Both the position numbers and the translations under genes were made by a program. From assembly GCF_030651625.1 (NCBI RefSeq), contig NZ_JAUSCF010000004.1, positions 45,298 to 109,297 of the forward strand: DNA of 64,000 nucleotides, given 5' to 3'. The notes below the pieces were generated by a model. That model did not search any database and was not told the DNA's origin. It saw only the letters and a program-made list of their open reading frames with translations. Shown here in pieces: positions 9,134 through 17,657 of this stretch (positions within the stretch are counted from its first letter, which is position 1; the number at the start of each line of letters is the position of its first letter). This DNA comes from Hydrogenophaga sp. (lineage in GTDB: Bacteria > Pseudomonadota > Gammaproteobacteria > Burkholderiales > Burkholderiaceae_C).

Positions 9134-10231
9134 TCAAAAATCGGGGTGTGAATAAACGAACCCAACGCCCACTGCGGTGCTGCGGGCCCTGACGCCCGAA
9201 CCGGTGGTTGCGCGCAGCTGCTCCAGTCGCATGTTCATGGACCAGTGGGGTGTGAGTTCGGATCGCAAGCCCACCGACACGCTGCTGCCTGAGCCGCCAT
9301 CGATATCGAGCGCCCGGGTTCGGGCAACACCCGAAGTCAACGTGGTCGATTCCGACACCGCGTAACTCAACCCCCAGGTGAATGACTGGCTCAGTGCGTA
9401 ACCTCCGATGGTCCCGCTCGGCGCCACGCTGCGCGCCCACGCCAGTTCGGAACCGAGCCTTTCACCTTCGTAGGTCACTTGCACACCCCCGACCGCATCG
9501 TTACCGCGCCGCACGCCGGTCGATCTCACCGCGCCCAGGTTTGCACCCAGAGTGACGCTTGGATTCAGGACGGTTTCGTATCCCAGCACAATGCCTTGAC
9601 GCGAGGATCGTTGGACGTCGTTCTTCGGATTGAGTCGCGCCACCGTTCCCACCACCTCCAGCCGATTGCCTTCGGAGAGTTGCCAGCGGTGAATACCCTC
9701 GGCATTGACCTCGGTGTAACCGATGAGCAAAGGAAGGTCGTACCTGAGATCGGCATACCCTGCGGCCAGTTCAACCTCCGTGCGATCGGTCAGTTGCCCA
9801 ACCCAGCGCGCACCCAGGAGGCCGGTTTGCAACGTGCCGTCTTCGGTCACGAGACCCGTCTCTTCAAACTCGGCGGTGCGTGAAGAGGTTTTTTCCAGCG
9901 ATGCATTCAGGGTCAGTACCGATGTGGGACTGGTCACCTCGTGCAGATAGCCAATGTTGGGGTCGGCTCGATTGGCGCTGACCCTGGTGTTGCTGGAACG
10001 CTCCACCACGCCGCCCAGCGAGAAGACCGATCGCGTCGGTCCGTCCTGGCGGGTCATGGTGTACCGGGGTGAAACCCGGTAGCGGATCGCGCTGTCGCCA
10101 TCAGGAACGAGCGAGGGGTTGCTGTTGTGCTCGACCTCGATCGGCACCGTGATGGCATTCTGGGCAAACGCCCACCCCGGCGCCAGGACGAGCAGCGCCT
10201 GTGCAGAAAGGGACCATGCAAGGCACCGCAT
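9134..10231 (-). CDS. Outer-membrane beta-barrel protein of EPS locus
   Basis: This 365-residue protein has a signal peptide (residues 1-23, cleavage likely after AFA). The mature part is a run of alternating polar/hydrophobic strands, many ending in aromatic residues, and its last residue is Phe (YSHPDF), as expected for BAM-inserted barrels. It resembles the uncharacterised outer-membrane component found beside chain-length and export genes in PEP-CTERM-type EPS loci. It may form the outer-membrane channel or a secretin-like partner, because the adjacent Wza-like protein is short and lacks a C-terminal membrane helix. Its ATG lies 3 bp after the restored stop of that gene. Confidence 0.75.
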   Translation of the reverse strand: MRCLAWSLSAQALLVLAPGWAFAQNAITVPIEVEHNSNPSLVPDGDSAIRYRVSPRYTMTRQDGPTRSVFSLGGVVERSSNTRVSANRADPNIGYLHEVTSPTSVLTLNASLEKTSSRTAEFEETGLVTEDGTLQTGLLGARWVGQLTDRTEVELAAGYADLRYDLPLLIGYTEVNAEGIHRWQLSEGNRLEVVGTVARLNPKNDVQRSSRQGIVLGYETVLNPSVTLGANLGAVRSTGVRRGNDAVGGVQVTYEGERLGSELAWARSVAPSGTIGGYALSQSFTWGLSYAVSESTTLTSGVARTRALDIDGGSGSSVSVGLRSELTPHWSMNMRLEQLRATTGSGVRARSTAVGVGFVYSHPDF

Positions 10232-10233
10232 GG

Positions 10234-10820
10234 TCAGGGCACCAGAATGGTGTCGCCAGGCCTCAGGACGACGTTGGTATCGAGCTGGCTGCCCTTGATC
10301 AGGTCGTTGTACCGGACCGCGAGGACTTCATTGCCGGCCGGGCTGCTTCTCAGTACACGGAGGCATTGCCGTCGGCGAATCGATCGAGTCCGCCCACCTG
10401 GCTGAGCACCTGCAGAACGGTGATGTTGGGTGAAGAAAGCAGGACTGGACCGGGATTGGCGACCTTGCCCAGCACATAGACCTGACTGCCCTCGATGCCG
10501 GTGATGGCCACTGTCACCACCGCTTCAGGAATGAATTTTTTGAGTCGTTCAGCGATCCGGCTTTCAGCCTGTGACGTGCTCAACCCCGCCACTTCGACGC
10601 GCCCGGCAAGCGGGAAGGTGATGCTGCCGTCTGGCAAAACGCGAACCTCCATGCGCAGCGCCTCGTCGCGCCACACCGAAACCATGACCGTGTCGCCATG
10701 GCGCAAGGTGTACGGTGCAGCGCCTTGCGCCACAGGTGCGGGAGCAGGGGCCTGGGCCAGCGCGACAGAAGCTGTCATCGCAGCCAGCAGGGAAATGATC
10801 CATCGCAAATAGTTCGGCAT
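10234..10820 (-). pseudogene. Wza-like polysaccharide export protein, interrupted by a frameshift
   Basis: From the ATG at 10820, preceded by a GGAGG site, the frame encodes a signal peptide (MPNYLRWIISLLAAMTASVA) and then a Poly_export domain (YTLRHGDTVMVSVW, VLPDGSITFPLAGRVEVAG) and an SLBB-like part. It breaks near 10361: after ...RFADGNA the current frame reads SVY and stops at 10350. The shifted frame continues with LRVLRSSPAGNEVLAVRYND and ends LRPGDTILVP at 10234, exactly the expected C-terminus. Loss of one base (GCC-ATC to GCC-TC) explains it. Restored length is about 195 residues, normal for the short export proteins of XrtA-type loci. It is either a sequencing/assembly error or a recent inactivation. 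Confidence 0.85.
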
Positions 10821-11482
10821 GATTCGCCTCCGGTTGAGTGACTCGATTGAGCAAAGGCCTTGATTGCCGCGAACCAACCGCGCAGGCCCCTTCATCCCGC
10901 ACGGCGACCCCTGGCTGATGGGTTTTCCAGGTGGAATGGCGGGCGCGCGAAGGAGCAATGAACCTTTTGGTCTACAGCTGGCAATGATCTTACGCGATCT
11001 GCCTTCATGGAAACGCGCGCCGCATCCCAGTATCTAGTCAATCTGTGGCGAGCAACCTACGCTCCGATTCAAAATTCGTCACGAACCAGCCCCTTTGCTC
11101 GATAAGGATCGCTGCAGCGCCAGACTTGGGTTTGACCTCAGGGTTTCTACTGCACAGACTGCGGTACTCAAGCATGCCAGCGGAACACGACCCCCAAAAC
11201 GGAGGATGCCGCAAGTTTGCATCGCTTGTCACGAGCTGAAGATGGGTGGCGCAGACAGCAGGTATGGCCTGGTCCTTTTTCCGTGCTGGCTGAGTCGGAC
11301 TGTCCACCGGTTGTCAGCGTGGGGCGAGCGCCGTGTGTGACCACCGGAGGGTAAATGACACCGCCACTTCACCCGGCTGCGGCTTGCCAGCCCTGCGATT
11401 GCGATGCGTCACCTGTGCAAAAATTGTAGCCCTCTGTCACTGATCTCAGCATGAATACTTGCACGTTTGGCATCAAGGCGCG
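10821..11482. promoter_or_regulatory. Divergent regulatory region between the two halves of the EPS locus
   Basis: About 660 bases separate the minus-strand export operon from the plus-strand transferase operon. Apart from the GGAGG ribosome site just upstream of 10820, no confident promoter or terminator is visible. The size suggests a regulated divergent promoter region. Open frames here (for example around 11045-11340) have no domain and are not called. Confidence 0.45.
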
Positions 11483-12067
11483 ATGCTCGCTCACCGCACC
11501 ATCTGGCCTCTGGTGTTGGGCGAGCTGTTGGGCGTCAGGGAAATGATGGACATCAGTGCCGATGAACCCGACTGGAGCAGAGAGCATTTGCTCCCGGGTG
11601 AGTGGAGTCCTGGCAAACGCTTGCTCGCCAGCATCCGGGACTTTCAGCGCCTCCAGAACGCCTCGTCGCCTCTGGCCCGCCTGCGACGGATGGTGACCGT
11701 CTTGCGCCACCGCTTCTGGAGTGCCGTTTCCGGTGCAGACATTCCGCTGAACTGCCAACTGGGAGGCGGCTTGCTGCTGCCACACCCCAATGGCATCGTC
11801 ATCCACCCGGATGCCCGGGTGGGTCCGAACTGCCTGATTTTTCAGCAGGTCACACTCGGCACCGTGGCCAGAGGTGGAACGCCGCGTGTCGGTGGGCATG
11901 TGGACATCGGCGCGGGCGCCAAGTTGCTGGGTGGCATTGTCATCGGAGACCATGCCCGCATCGGCGCCAACGCCGTCGTTCTGACGGATGTTCCTGGTGG
12001 CGCGGTCGCGGTGGGTGCTCCCGCACGCTGCCGCCCCGCCACACAAGAGGTCCAAGGCCATGCGTGA
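11483..12067 (+). CDS. Serine-acetyltransferase-like hexapeptide acyltransferase
   Basis: This left-handed beta-helix (LbH) acetyltransferase resembles CysE/EpsC. The hexapeptide-repeat region covers the second half (LPHPNGIVIHPDARVG, LGGIVIGDHARIGANAVV, then VPGGAVAVGAPARC), a typical acetyl-CoA-binding domain. In an EPS operon such enzymes usually O-acetylate a sugar precursor; a serine-acetylating role is the alternative. The ATG at 11483 has an AAGG-like site upstream; a TTG at 11459 would add eight residues. It overlaps the next gene by 8 bp, which indicates translational coupling. Confidence 0.8.
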   Translation: MLAHRTIWPLVLGELLGVREMMDISADEPDWSREHLLPGEWSPGKRLLASIRDFQRLQNASSPLARLRRMVTVLRHRFWSAVSGADIPLNCQLGGGLLLPHPNGIVIHPDARVGPNCLIFQQVTLGTVARGGTPRVGGHVDIGAGAKLLGGIVIGDHARIGANAVVLTDVPGGAVAVGAPARCRPATQEVQGHA

Positions 12068-13025
12068 AGTCAGGCTGGGTGTCGTGGCAATCGGACGCAA
12101 CGAGGGTGAACGACTGCGGCGCTGCCTGAACTCGGTGCTGCCGGCCGCACCCGCCACCGTCTATGTCGATTCGGGCTCCACCGACGGCTCGACCCAGATG
12201 GCCAGGGAAATGGGCGCGCAAGTGGTCGATCTGGACATGTCACGGCCATTCACCGCCGCCAGGGCACGAAATGAAGGCCTGCACCGCCTGCTGGAGCAAA
12301 ACCCCGACGTCGATCTGGTCCAGTTCGTCGACGGCGACTGCGAGATCGTGACCGGCTGGCTCGATGCTGCTCAGCATTTCCTTCAGGAACACCCCACCCA
12401 CGCTGTGGTGTGTGGCCGTCGCCGTGAGCGCCACCCGGAACGTTCTGTCTACAACCGGATGTGCGACCAGGAATGGGACACGCCAGTGGGCGACGCCCTC
12501 AGTTGCGGCGGTGACGCCATGATGCGGGTGCCGGCACTGCTGGCCGTGGGCGGCTACCGGGACGACCTGATCGCTGGCGAGGAACCCGAACTGTGCGTGC
12601 GGCTTCGGCAGGCGGGATGGCTCATCCACCGGCTTGACCGGGAAATGACCCTGCACGATGCGGCCATGACCCGTTTCAGCCAGTGGTGGAAGCGCACGGT
12701 GCGGGCTGGGCACGCTTTCGCGCAAGGCGCGTGGCTGCACGGTGCGCCCCCCGAACGCCACTGGGTGCGCGAAACCCGGCGCGCCTGGTTCTGGGGCGCG
12801 GGACTGCCTGTGGTGATCGCCATCGGCCTGGTCCTCGTGGGTCCGTGGGGAGCGCTGCCGGGACTGGCCTACCCCTTGCAATGGCTGCGCCTGTACCGAC
12901 GCAATGGCATGGCACGAACGAGCGGCTTCCTGCTGATCGGCAAATTCGCAGAGATGTGGGGGGTGGGGAAGTTTCACCTCTCGCGATTGCGCGGTGTCGC
13001 TGGCTCTATCATCGAATACAAATGA
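12060..13025 (+). CDS. Family 2 glycosyltransferase
   Basis: The protein (about 321 residues from the ATG at 12060) begins directly with a GT-A fold: LGVVAIGRNEGERLRRC, then YVDSGSTDGS, FVDGDCEIVTGWL (DxD-like metal site) and GEEPELCVRLRQAGW. A hydrophobic segment at about 252-278 may anchor it to the membrane. It would transfer a nucleotide-activated sugar to the growing lipid-linked repeat unit. The start overlaps the preceding acetyltransferase stop. An upstream in-frame start at 11988 lies deep inside that gene and is rejected. Confidence 0.88.
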   Translation: MREVRLGVVAIGRNEGERLRRCLNSVLPAAPATVYVDSGSTDGSTQMAREMGAQVVDLDMSRPFTAARARNEGLHRLLEQNPDVDLVQFVDGDCEIVTGWLDAAQHFLQEHPTHAVVCGRRRERHPERSVYNRMCDQEWDTPVGDALSCGGDAMMRVPALLAVGGYRDDLIAGEEPELCVRLRQAGWLIHRLDREMTLHDAAMTRFSQWWKRTVRAGHAFAQGAWLHGAPPERHWVRETRRAWFWGAGLPVVIAIGLVLVGPWGALPGLAYPLQWLRLYRRNGMARTSGFLLIGKFAEMWGVGKFHLSRLRGVAGSIIEYK

Positions 13026-13175
13026 TTCGAACAACCAGAGGCAACGTCCATTGAACCCAGGCCTTTTTGGGCAGAGGTCCCCGGCCATCAAATTTGCAGC
13101 CCGGGGCAGATCGCTGACCGTGCGGCTCACACTGCTCGTCGCAGGGCTTGTCGGGCGGCACAGAGGACCGAACTG

Positions 13176-14381
13176 ATGCGTGTCGCCTACTTCACCAACC
13201 AGTACCCGAAGGTCAGCCACAGCTTCATCCGACGCGAAATACTGGCGCTGGAGCGCCAGGGCGTGGAAGTGGATCGCCTGGCGCTGCGCGGCTGGTCAGA
13301 TCCGCTCGTCGACGAAGACGACATCGCCGAACGGGCAAAGACCCACTACCTGCTGCGCAAGGGTCTGGGCGCGCTCCTGCCGGCCACCTTTCGCCAGGCC
13401 CTGCGCACGCCCGCTGCCTTTGTTCGGGGAATCGGCATGGCCTTTCGCCTGTCCCGCATGTCCGATCGGCCGGCACCCTACCACCTGGTGTATCTGGCCG
13501 AGGCCTGCGAGATGGTGCGCTGGTGTCGCGAGCACCAGGTCGATCACCTGCACGTGCACTTCGGCACCAACCCGACCGAAGTCGCCTTGCTGGCCCGCCT
13601 GCTCGAGGGTCCTCGCTTTTCCTTCACGGTGCACGGCCCTGATGAGTTCGATCGGCCACTGGGACTGCACCTGCGGGAAAAAATCGAGGCGGCCACCCAT
13701 GTGGTTGCGATCAGCTCCTTCGGGCGCAGCCAGCTGTACCGCTGGGTCGGACACGACCATTGGCCCAAGATACAGGTGGTGCATTGCGGCCTGGAAGCAG
13801 CCTTTCTCGATACGCTTTCCGCAGAACCGTTTCCCACAACCCCCCGACTGGTCTGCGTGGGCCGCCTGTGCGAACAGAAGGGGCAATTGTTGCTGCTCGA
13901 AGCCGTCCGCCGGCTCAGGGACCAGGGAGTCGATCTCCACCTGGTGCTGGCTGGCGATGGCGAGATGCGGGGTGAGCTTGAACGGTTCATCCAGCAGCAC
14001 AACCTGCAATCCCGGGTCAGCATCACCGGATGGATCAGCAGCGAGCGCGTGAAGCAGGAGTTGCAGGCCGCCAGGACCATGGTCCTGGCCAGCTTTGCCG
14101 AGGGTCTTCCTGTGGTGATCATGGAAGCCATGGCGCTGGGGCGACCTGTGTTGACCACCAGCATCGCCGGCATTCCAGAACTGGTGCGCCACGGCATCGA
14201 CGGCTGGCTCGTCCCCGCTGGAGACGTGGAAGCGCTGGTGGACATGCTGGCCGTTGCGCTGGCCACACCAACCCATCAACTGCAGGACATGGGTCGCGCT
14301 GCCCGAAGCCGGGTCATTGAAAGGCATTCGATCGACACCGAAGCCACCAAGCTGCACCGCCTGTTTGCGTCCGCTCCATGA
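13176..14381 (+). CDS. Family 4 glycosyltransferase (GT-B)
   Basis: This 401-residue two-domain GT-B enzyme has an N-terminal acceptor domain starting MRVAYFTNQYPKVSHSFI and a C-terminal GT4 domain with VCVGRLCEQKGQLLLLEAV. The nucleotide-sugar motif of retaining GT4 enzymes (SFAEGLPVVIMEAMALGRPV, an E-x7-E type) is intact. It resembles colanic-acid or exosortase-locus glycosyltransferases. It follows a 150-bp gap after the GT2 gene and overlaps the next gene by 4 bp (ATGA). The donor sugar cannot be predicted. Confidence 0.9.
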   Translation: MRVAYFTNQYPKVSHSFIRREILALERQGVEVDRLALRGWSDPLVDEDDIAERAKTHYLLRKGLGALLPATFRQALRTPAAFVRGIGMAFRLSRMSDRPAPYHLVYLAEACEMVRWCREHQVDHLHVHFGTNPTEVALLARLLEGPRFSFTVHGPDEFDRPLGLHLREKIEAATHVVAISSFGRSQLYRWVGHDHWPKIQVVHCGLEAAFLDTLSAEPFPTTPRLVCVGRLCEQKGQLLLLEAVRRLRDQGVDLHLVLAGDGEMRGELERFIQQHNLQSRVSITGWISSERVKQELQAARTMVLASFAEGLPVVIMEAMALGRPVLTTSIAGIPELVRHGIDGWLVPAGDVEALVDMLAVALATPTHQLQDMGRAARSRVIERHSIDTEATKLHRLFASAP

Positions 14382-15574
14382 TCACCACGTTCCTCAGCTG
14401 GGTGCTGCTGGCCACCGGTGGAGTGCTGCTGGCCTGGGTCGGGTTGCTTGCAGTTCAGACCCTGGCCAGTTTTCTCCCTCGGCGCGGCGGCCCAGGCCCC
14501 TTCCATGGGGAGGCTCCCGCACCTTCGGTGGTGGTTCTGATGCCCGCGCACGACGAGGCCGAGATCATCGAATCCATGGTGGCACAAGCCCTGACGTCGC
14601 TGCCCGCTGGCGCCCGGCTGCTGGTCGTGGCAGACAACTGCACGGACGACACCGCTGTCCGTGCGCGATCGGCTGGCGCTGAGGTGCTGGAACGGTCCGA
14701 CGTGTACCTTCGCGGCAAGGGCTACGCGCTCGCCCATGGCGTGAGTCACTTGCGCCAGGCCCCGCCCGACGTGGTCATCGTGGTCGACGCGGATTGCGTC
14801 GCTGCCCCCGGCAGCCTGGCCACCATCGCCACCGCGGCACACCACCTGCAGCGGCCTGTCCAGGCGATGTACGACATGCTCGCACCCGACGGGGCCGGGC
14901 TGATGCAGCGCATGGCCGCCTTCGCCTGGGACTTTCGAACCCGGCTGCGGGCCGAAGGCTACCGCCGCCTCGGCCTGCCGTGCCAGCTGATGGGCAGCGG
15001 GATGGCTTTCCCCTGGCCCTTGCTGCAGCGAGTCAATCTGGCCACCGGCCACATCGTCGAAGACCTCAAGCTCGGCCTGGACTGCGCGCAAGTGCGCAAG
15101 CCACCCCAATTCATGCCTTGGGCACTGGTCAGCAGCCACTTTCCCACCAACGACCAGGGCTCGCAATCGCAGCGCCAGCGCTGGGAACACGGCCACCTGA
15201 GCATGGTCGCCTCGCAGGGGCCAGGCCTGCTGTGGCGCGCAGTGACCCAGAGAAACATGGGGCTGCTGGCGCTGACACTGGACATGAGCGTACCCCCGCT
15301 GGCGCTGCTGGTCATGTTGCTGGGAACGCAGGCAATCACCGCAACCGCACTGGCATGGTGGGGCCTGGCCTGGCCAGTGGTCGCAACGATCTCTGTCGGC
15401 GCCTTGGCACTGCTGGTTCTGACGGTGTTGGCTGGCTGGTGGAAAGCCGGCCGGCGATGGATCGGTCTGGGCGAGCTCATGTCTGTGCCCTGGTACGTGC
15501 TGCGCAAAATCCCCATCTACCTGGGTTTTCTCGCCCGCCGTCAGATGGCCTGGATCCGGACCCGAAGAGATTGA
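14378..15574 (+). CDS. Membrane family 2 glycosyltransferase
   Basis: The 398-residue protein begins with a hydrophobic segment (residues 3-30) followed by a GT2 catalytic domain: VVVLMPAHDEAEIIESMV, VVADNCTDDTA, VVDADCVAAPG (DxD) and the acceptor/processivity-like SQRQRWEHGHL (QxxRW). Two or three C-terminal helices follow (about 290-365). The Q-x-x-R-W motif is shared with processive synthases, so it could add more than one residue, although it is also present in some single-addition enzymes. It is translationally coupled to the GT4 gene upstream. Confidence 0.87.
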   Translation: MITTFLSWVLLATGGVLLAWVGLLAVQTLASFLPRRGGPGPFHGEAPAPSVVVLMPAHDEAEIIESMVAQALTSLPAGARLLVVADNCTDDTAVRARSAGAEVLERSDVYLRGKGYALAHGVSHLRQAPPDVVIVVDADCVAAPGSLATIATAAHHLQRPVQAMYDMLAPDGAGLMQRMAAFAWDFRTRLRAEGYRRLGLPCQLMGSGMAFPWPLLQRVNLATGHIVEDLKLGLDCAQVRKPPQFMPWALVSSHFPTNDQGSQSQRQRWEHGHLSMVASQGPGLLWRAVTQRNMGLLALTLDMSVPPLALLVMLLGTQAITATALAWWGLAWPVVATISVGALALLVLTVLAGWWKAGRRWIGLGELMSVPWYVLRKIPIYLGFLARRQMAWIRTRRD

Positions 15575-15700
15575 GCCCATGACCACCCCAGCGTGCGCCC
15601 CGTCTCTGGCACAAGCCCGCATCACCTCAGGGGCGCATCATGTTCCCCCCTCGTCGCGCGGAATCAGGGACCAGGCCGTTGCCCCACCGGACCACCGATC

Positions 15701-16441
15701 ATGAATGACACCTGCAGCCTGTGCGGTCTGCCCGTTTCTCGCGCCAGCATGAGGCAAACCCTGGACCATCTGCTGGAACGCATGGCCCGGGGCGAAGGCG
15801 CCTGGCTGCTGACACTCAACACCGAAATGCTCTCCCGCTTCACCAGGGACCCTGGGTATCGCGATCTTGTCGCCCAGGCCGACATCATCACGGCCGACGG
15901 CATGCCACTGGTCTGGGCATCGCGATTCAAGGGGGCCGATCAGGCCATTGCCGAACGGACCACCGGCGTCGATCTGGTGGATGCGTTTCTGCGTTTGCCA
16001 CAGGTGCCCCCCTACGCCATCATTGGCGGCGTCGACCCCGCCACCACCCTGCGGTTGTATGGCGACCATGCGCAACAGGCCTGCCGCTACCTGTTCAGCG
16101 GCAAAGTGGACCTGAGCGACGAACAGGTGAAGGCGTTTGCCGAGACCTTGCGCGCCGAGAATGTGCGCATGCTGTTTGTCGCACTGGGCGTTCCCAAACA
16201 GGACCGGCTGGCCCTGAAGCTGCGAAGCGCGATACCGGAACTGGTCGTCACAGGGATCGGTGGCACCTTCGAGATTCTGGGCCCGCAGGGCAGTCGCGCA
16301 CCGCTCTGGATGCAGAAATCGGGCCTGGAGTGGCTGTACCGGCTGGTCAAGGAGCCCGGTCGCCTGTGGAAGCGCTACCTTGTCCACTACCCCGCCGGCA
16401 TAAGCTTGATTCTCAAGGATCTTTTTCTTTCGCGGCAGTGA
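15701..16441 (+). CDS. WecB/TagA/CpsF family glycosyltransferase
   Basis: This 246-residue GT26-family enzyme starts at the ATG at 15701. Conserved segments are LNTEMLSRFTRDPGYR, ADIITADGMPLVWASR, GGVDPATTLRLYGDHA and FVALGVPKQDRLA, followed by GIGGTFEILGPQ. Members such as WecG/TagA add N-acetylmannosamine-type residues to lipid-linked acceptors early in repeat-unit assembly. An upstream in-frame extension to 15593 has poor coding character and is not used. Confidence 0.88.
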   Translation: MNDTCSLCGLPVSRASMRQTLDHLLERMARGEGAWLLTLNTEMLSRFTRDPGYRDLVAQADIITADGMPLVWASRFKGADQAIAERTTGVDLVDAFLRLPQVPPYAIIGGVDPATTLRLYGDHAQQACRYLFSGKVDLSDEQVKAFAETLRAENVRMLFVALGVPKQDRLALKLRSAIPELVVTGIGGTFEILGPQGSRAPLWMQKSGLEWLYRLVKEPGRLWKRYLVHYPAGISLILKDLFLSRQ

Positions 16442-16751
16442 GGTGGACACGATGGCATCGGCCGCCTGAAAGGCATGACATTCATGCCGGTTGATTCAGG
16501 CACCATGCCGATCTGCAACGCCGTCGGCTCCGTGCCGATTGACGCCAGCGGCGCTTGAAAGATGGATCGCGAATCGCGCCTGCCGGATGAGGATGCAAGG
16601 GCAGATGCGCAGCCATCCCCTGCCGCGTCATGCGGCAGGGGATGCCGAAGTGCCTCTTAGAATGTAATGAAATGGTGCCTGAATGTCTGTTGTTCTAAAT
16701 CTCGATGACATCTGGTCGGGCAGCCTGCTCATTGGCCAGGAGGATTGACAC
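16442..16751. other. Gap before the ATPase gene with a strong hairpin
   Basis: These 310 bases hold no gene. They contain the perfect inverted repeat listed at 16614-16644 and, just before the next gene, an AGGAGG ribosome site ahead of the GTG at 16752. A promoter for the ATPase-PKS-NRPS block probably lies between the hairpin and 16752. Confidence 0.5.
16614..16644. terminator. 13-bp perfect inverted repeat, probable terminator or mRNA hairpin
   Basis: The arms CATCCCCTGCCGC (16614-16626) and GCGGCAGGGGATG (16632-16644) are exactly complementary around a 5-base loop. No U-run follows, so it is not a textbook intrinsic terminator. It may still end the glycosyltransferase transcript or stabilise its 3' end. 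Confidence 0.6.
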
Positions 16752-17612
16752 GTGTACGAATCGTTCTATGGTCTTCGCGAAAGACCTTTCTCCATTCAGC
16801 CTGACCCGGATTTCCTGTTCATGAGCCAGCGCCATTCGCAGGCCTTCAGCATGCTGGAGTACGGCATGGTGAGCCGTGCCGGCTTCACCGTGGTCTGTGG
16901 CGATGTGGGATGCGGGAAGACAACGCTGGTCCGCCGCCTGCTCAACACGCTGGGCGAAGACGTGCGGGTGGGTCTGGTCACCAACACCCATCAGGACATG
17001 GGCAATCTGCTGGAATGGATCATGCTCGCCTACGGGCTCCCATTCGAAGGCAAATCGCAGGTGAGCCAATACGATGCTTTCCAGCAGTTTCTGATTGCCG
17101 AATACGGCAAAGGCCACAGGGTGGTGCTCATCGTCGATGAAGCGCAGAACCTCAGCGTGTCTGCACTGGAATATCTGCGCATGCTGTCCAACATCAATGC
17201 CGACAAGGATCAGCTGCTTCAAATGATTCTGGTGGGTCAGCCGCAGTTGCGCGACAAACTCAAAAGGCCCGAACTCACGCAGTTTGCGCAGCGGGTGGCC
17301 GTGGACTATTTCATTCCTCCCTTGGGCACGGTGGAAGTGGCAGATTACATTGAACACCGGCTTCGCGTGGCAGGGCGCGATCGCAAGCTTTTCAGCCCGT
17401 TGGCGATGGCCAAGATCGGCAAGGTGGCGCAGGGCGTTCCCCGCAATATCAACACACTGTGCGACATGGCCCTGGTCTATGGCTACGCATACGAGGCCCG
17501 TGTCATCGATGTGCACATCATTGATGAGGTGCTCCACGATCGCTCGCAGTTCGGCGTGTTGGGAGAGCAGGCACCCGCAAATTCTGGGGAAAATCTGCCC
17601 GGGCGTGATTAA
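16752..17612 (+). CDS. ExeA-like AAA ATPase of PEP-CTERM/XrtA-type EPS loci
   Basis: This 286-residue protein starts at a GTG behind an AGGAGG site and opens with MYESFYGLRERPFSIQPDP, the typical start of ExeA/GspA-like and PEP-CTERM-locus ATPases. It has Walker A GDVGCGKTT (about residues 53-61), Walker B VVLIVDEAQNL (about 123-133), a sensor-like QLLQMILVGQPQL and an arginine-rich C-terminal helical lid. Such ATPases accompany EPS loci coupled to exosortase, but no exosortase gene is visible in this window. It leads the PKS gene by about 45-85 bp, so the two are probably cotranscribed. Confidence 0.88.
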   Translation: MYESFYGLRERPFSIQPDPDFLFMSQRHSQAFSMLEYGMVSRAGFTVVCGDVGCGKTTLVRRLLNTLGEDVRVGLVTNTHQDMGNLLEWIMLAYGLPFEGKSQVSQYDAFQQFLIAEYGKGHRVVLIVDEAQNLSVSALEYLRMLSNINADKDQLLQMILVGQPQLRDKLKRPELTQFAQRVAVDYFIPPLGTVEVADYIEHRLRVAGRDRKLFSPLAMAKIGKVAQGVPRNINTLCDMALVYGYAYEARVIDVHIIDEVLHDRSQFGVLGEQAPANSGENLPGRD

Positions 17613-17657
17613 TTTGTCAGTCTTACGTTCTATTGCTGACGCGATAATGGCAGTTTA

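Noticed and set aside
11045..11340. Small open frames upstream of the acetyltransferase
   Set aside because: No domain, no ribosome site and no conservation visible; more likely regulatory sequence.
16752..17612. General secretion protein ExeA
   Set aside because: Similar fold, but no type II secretion genes are nearby and the EPS context favours the PEP-CTERM-locus ATPase group.
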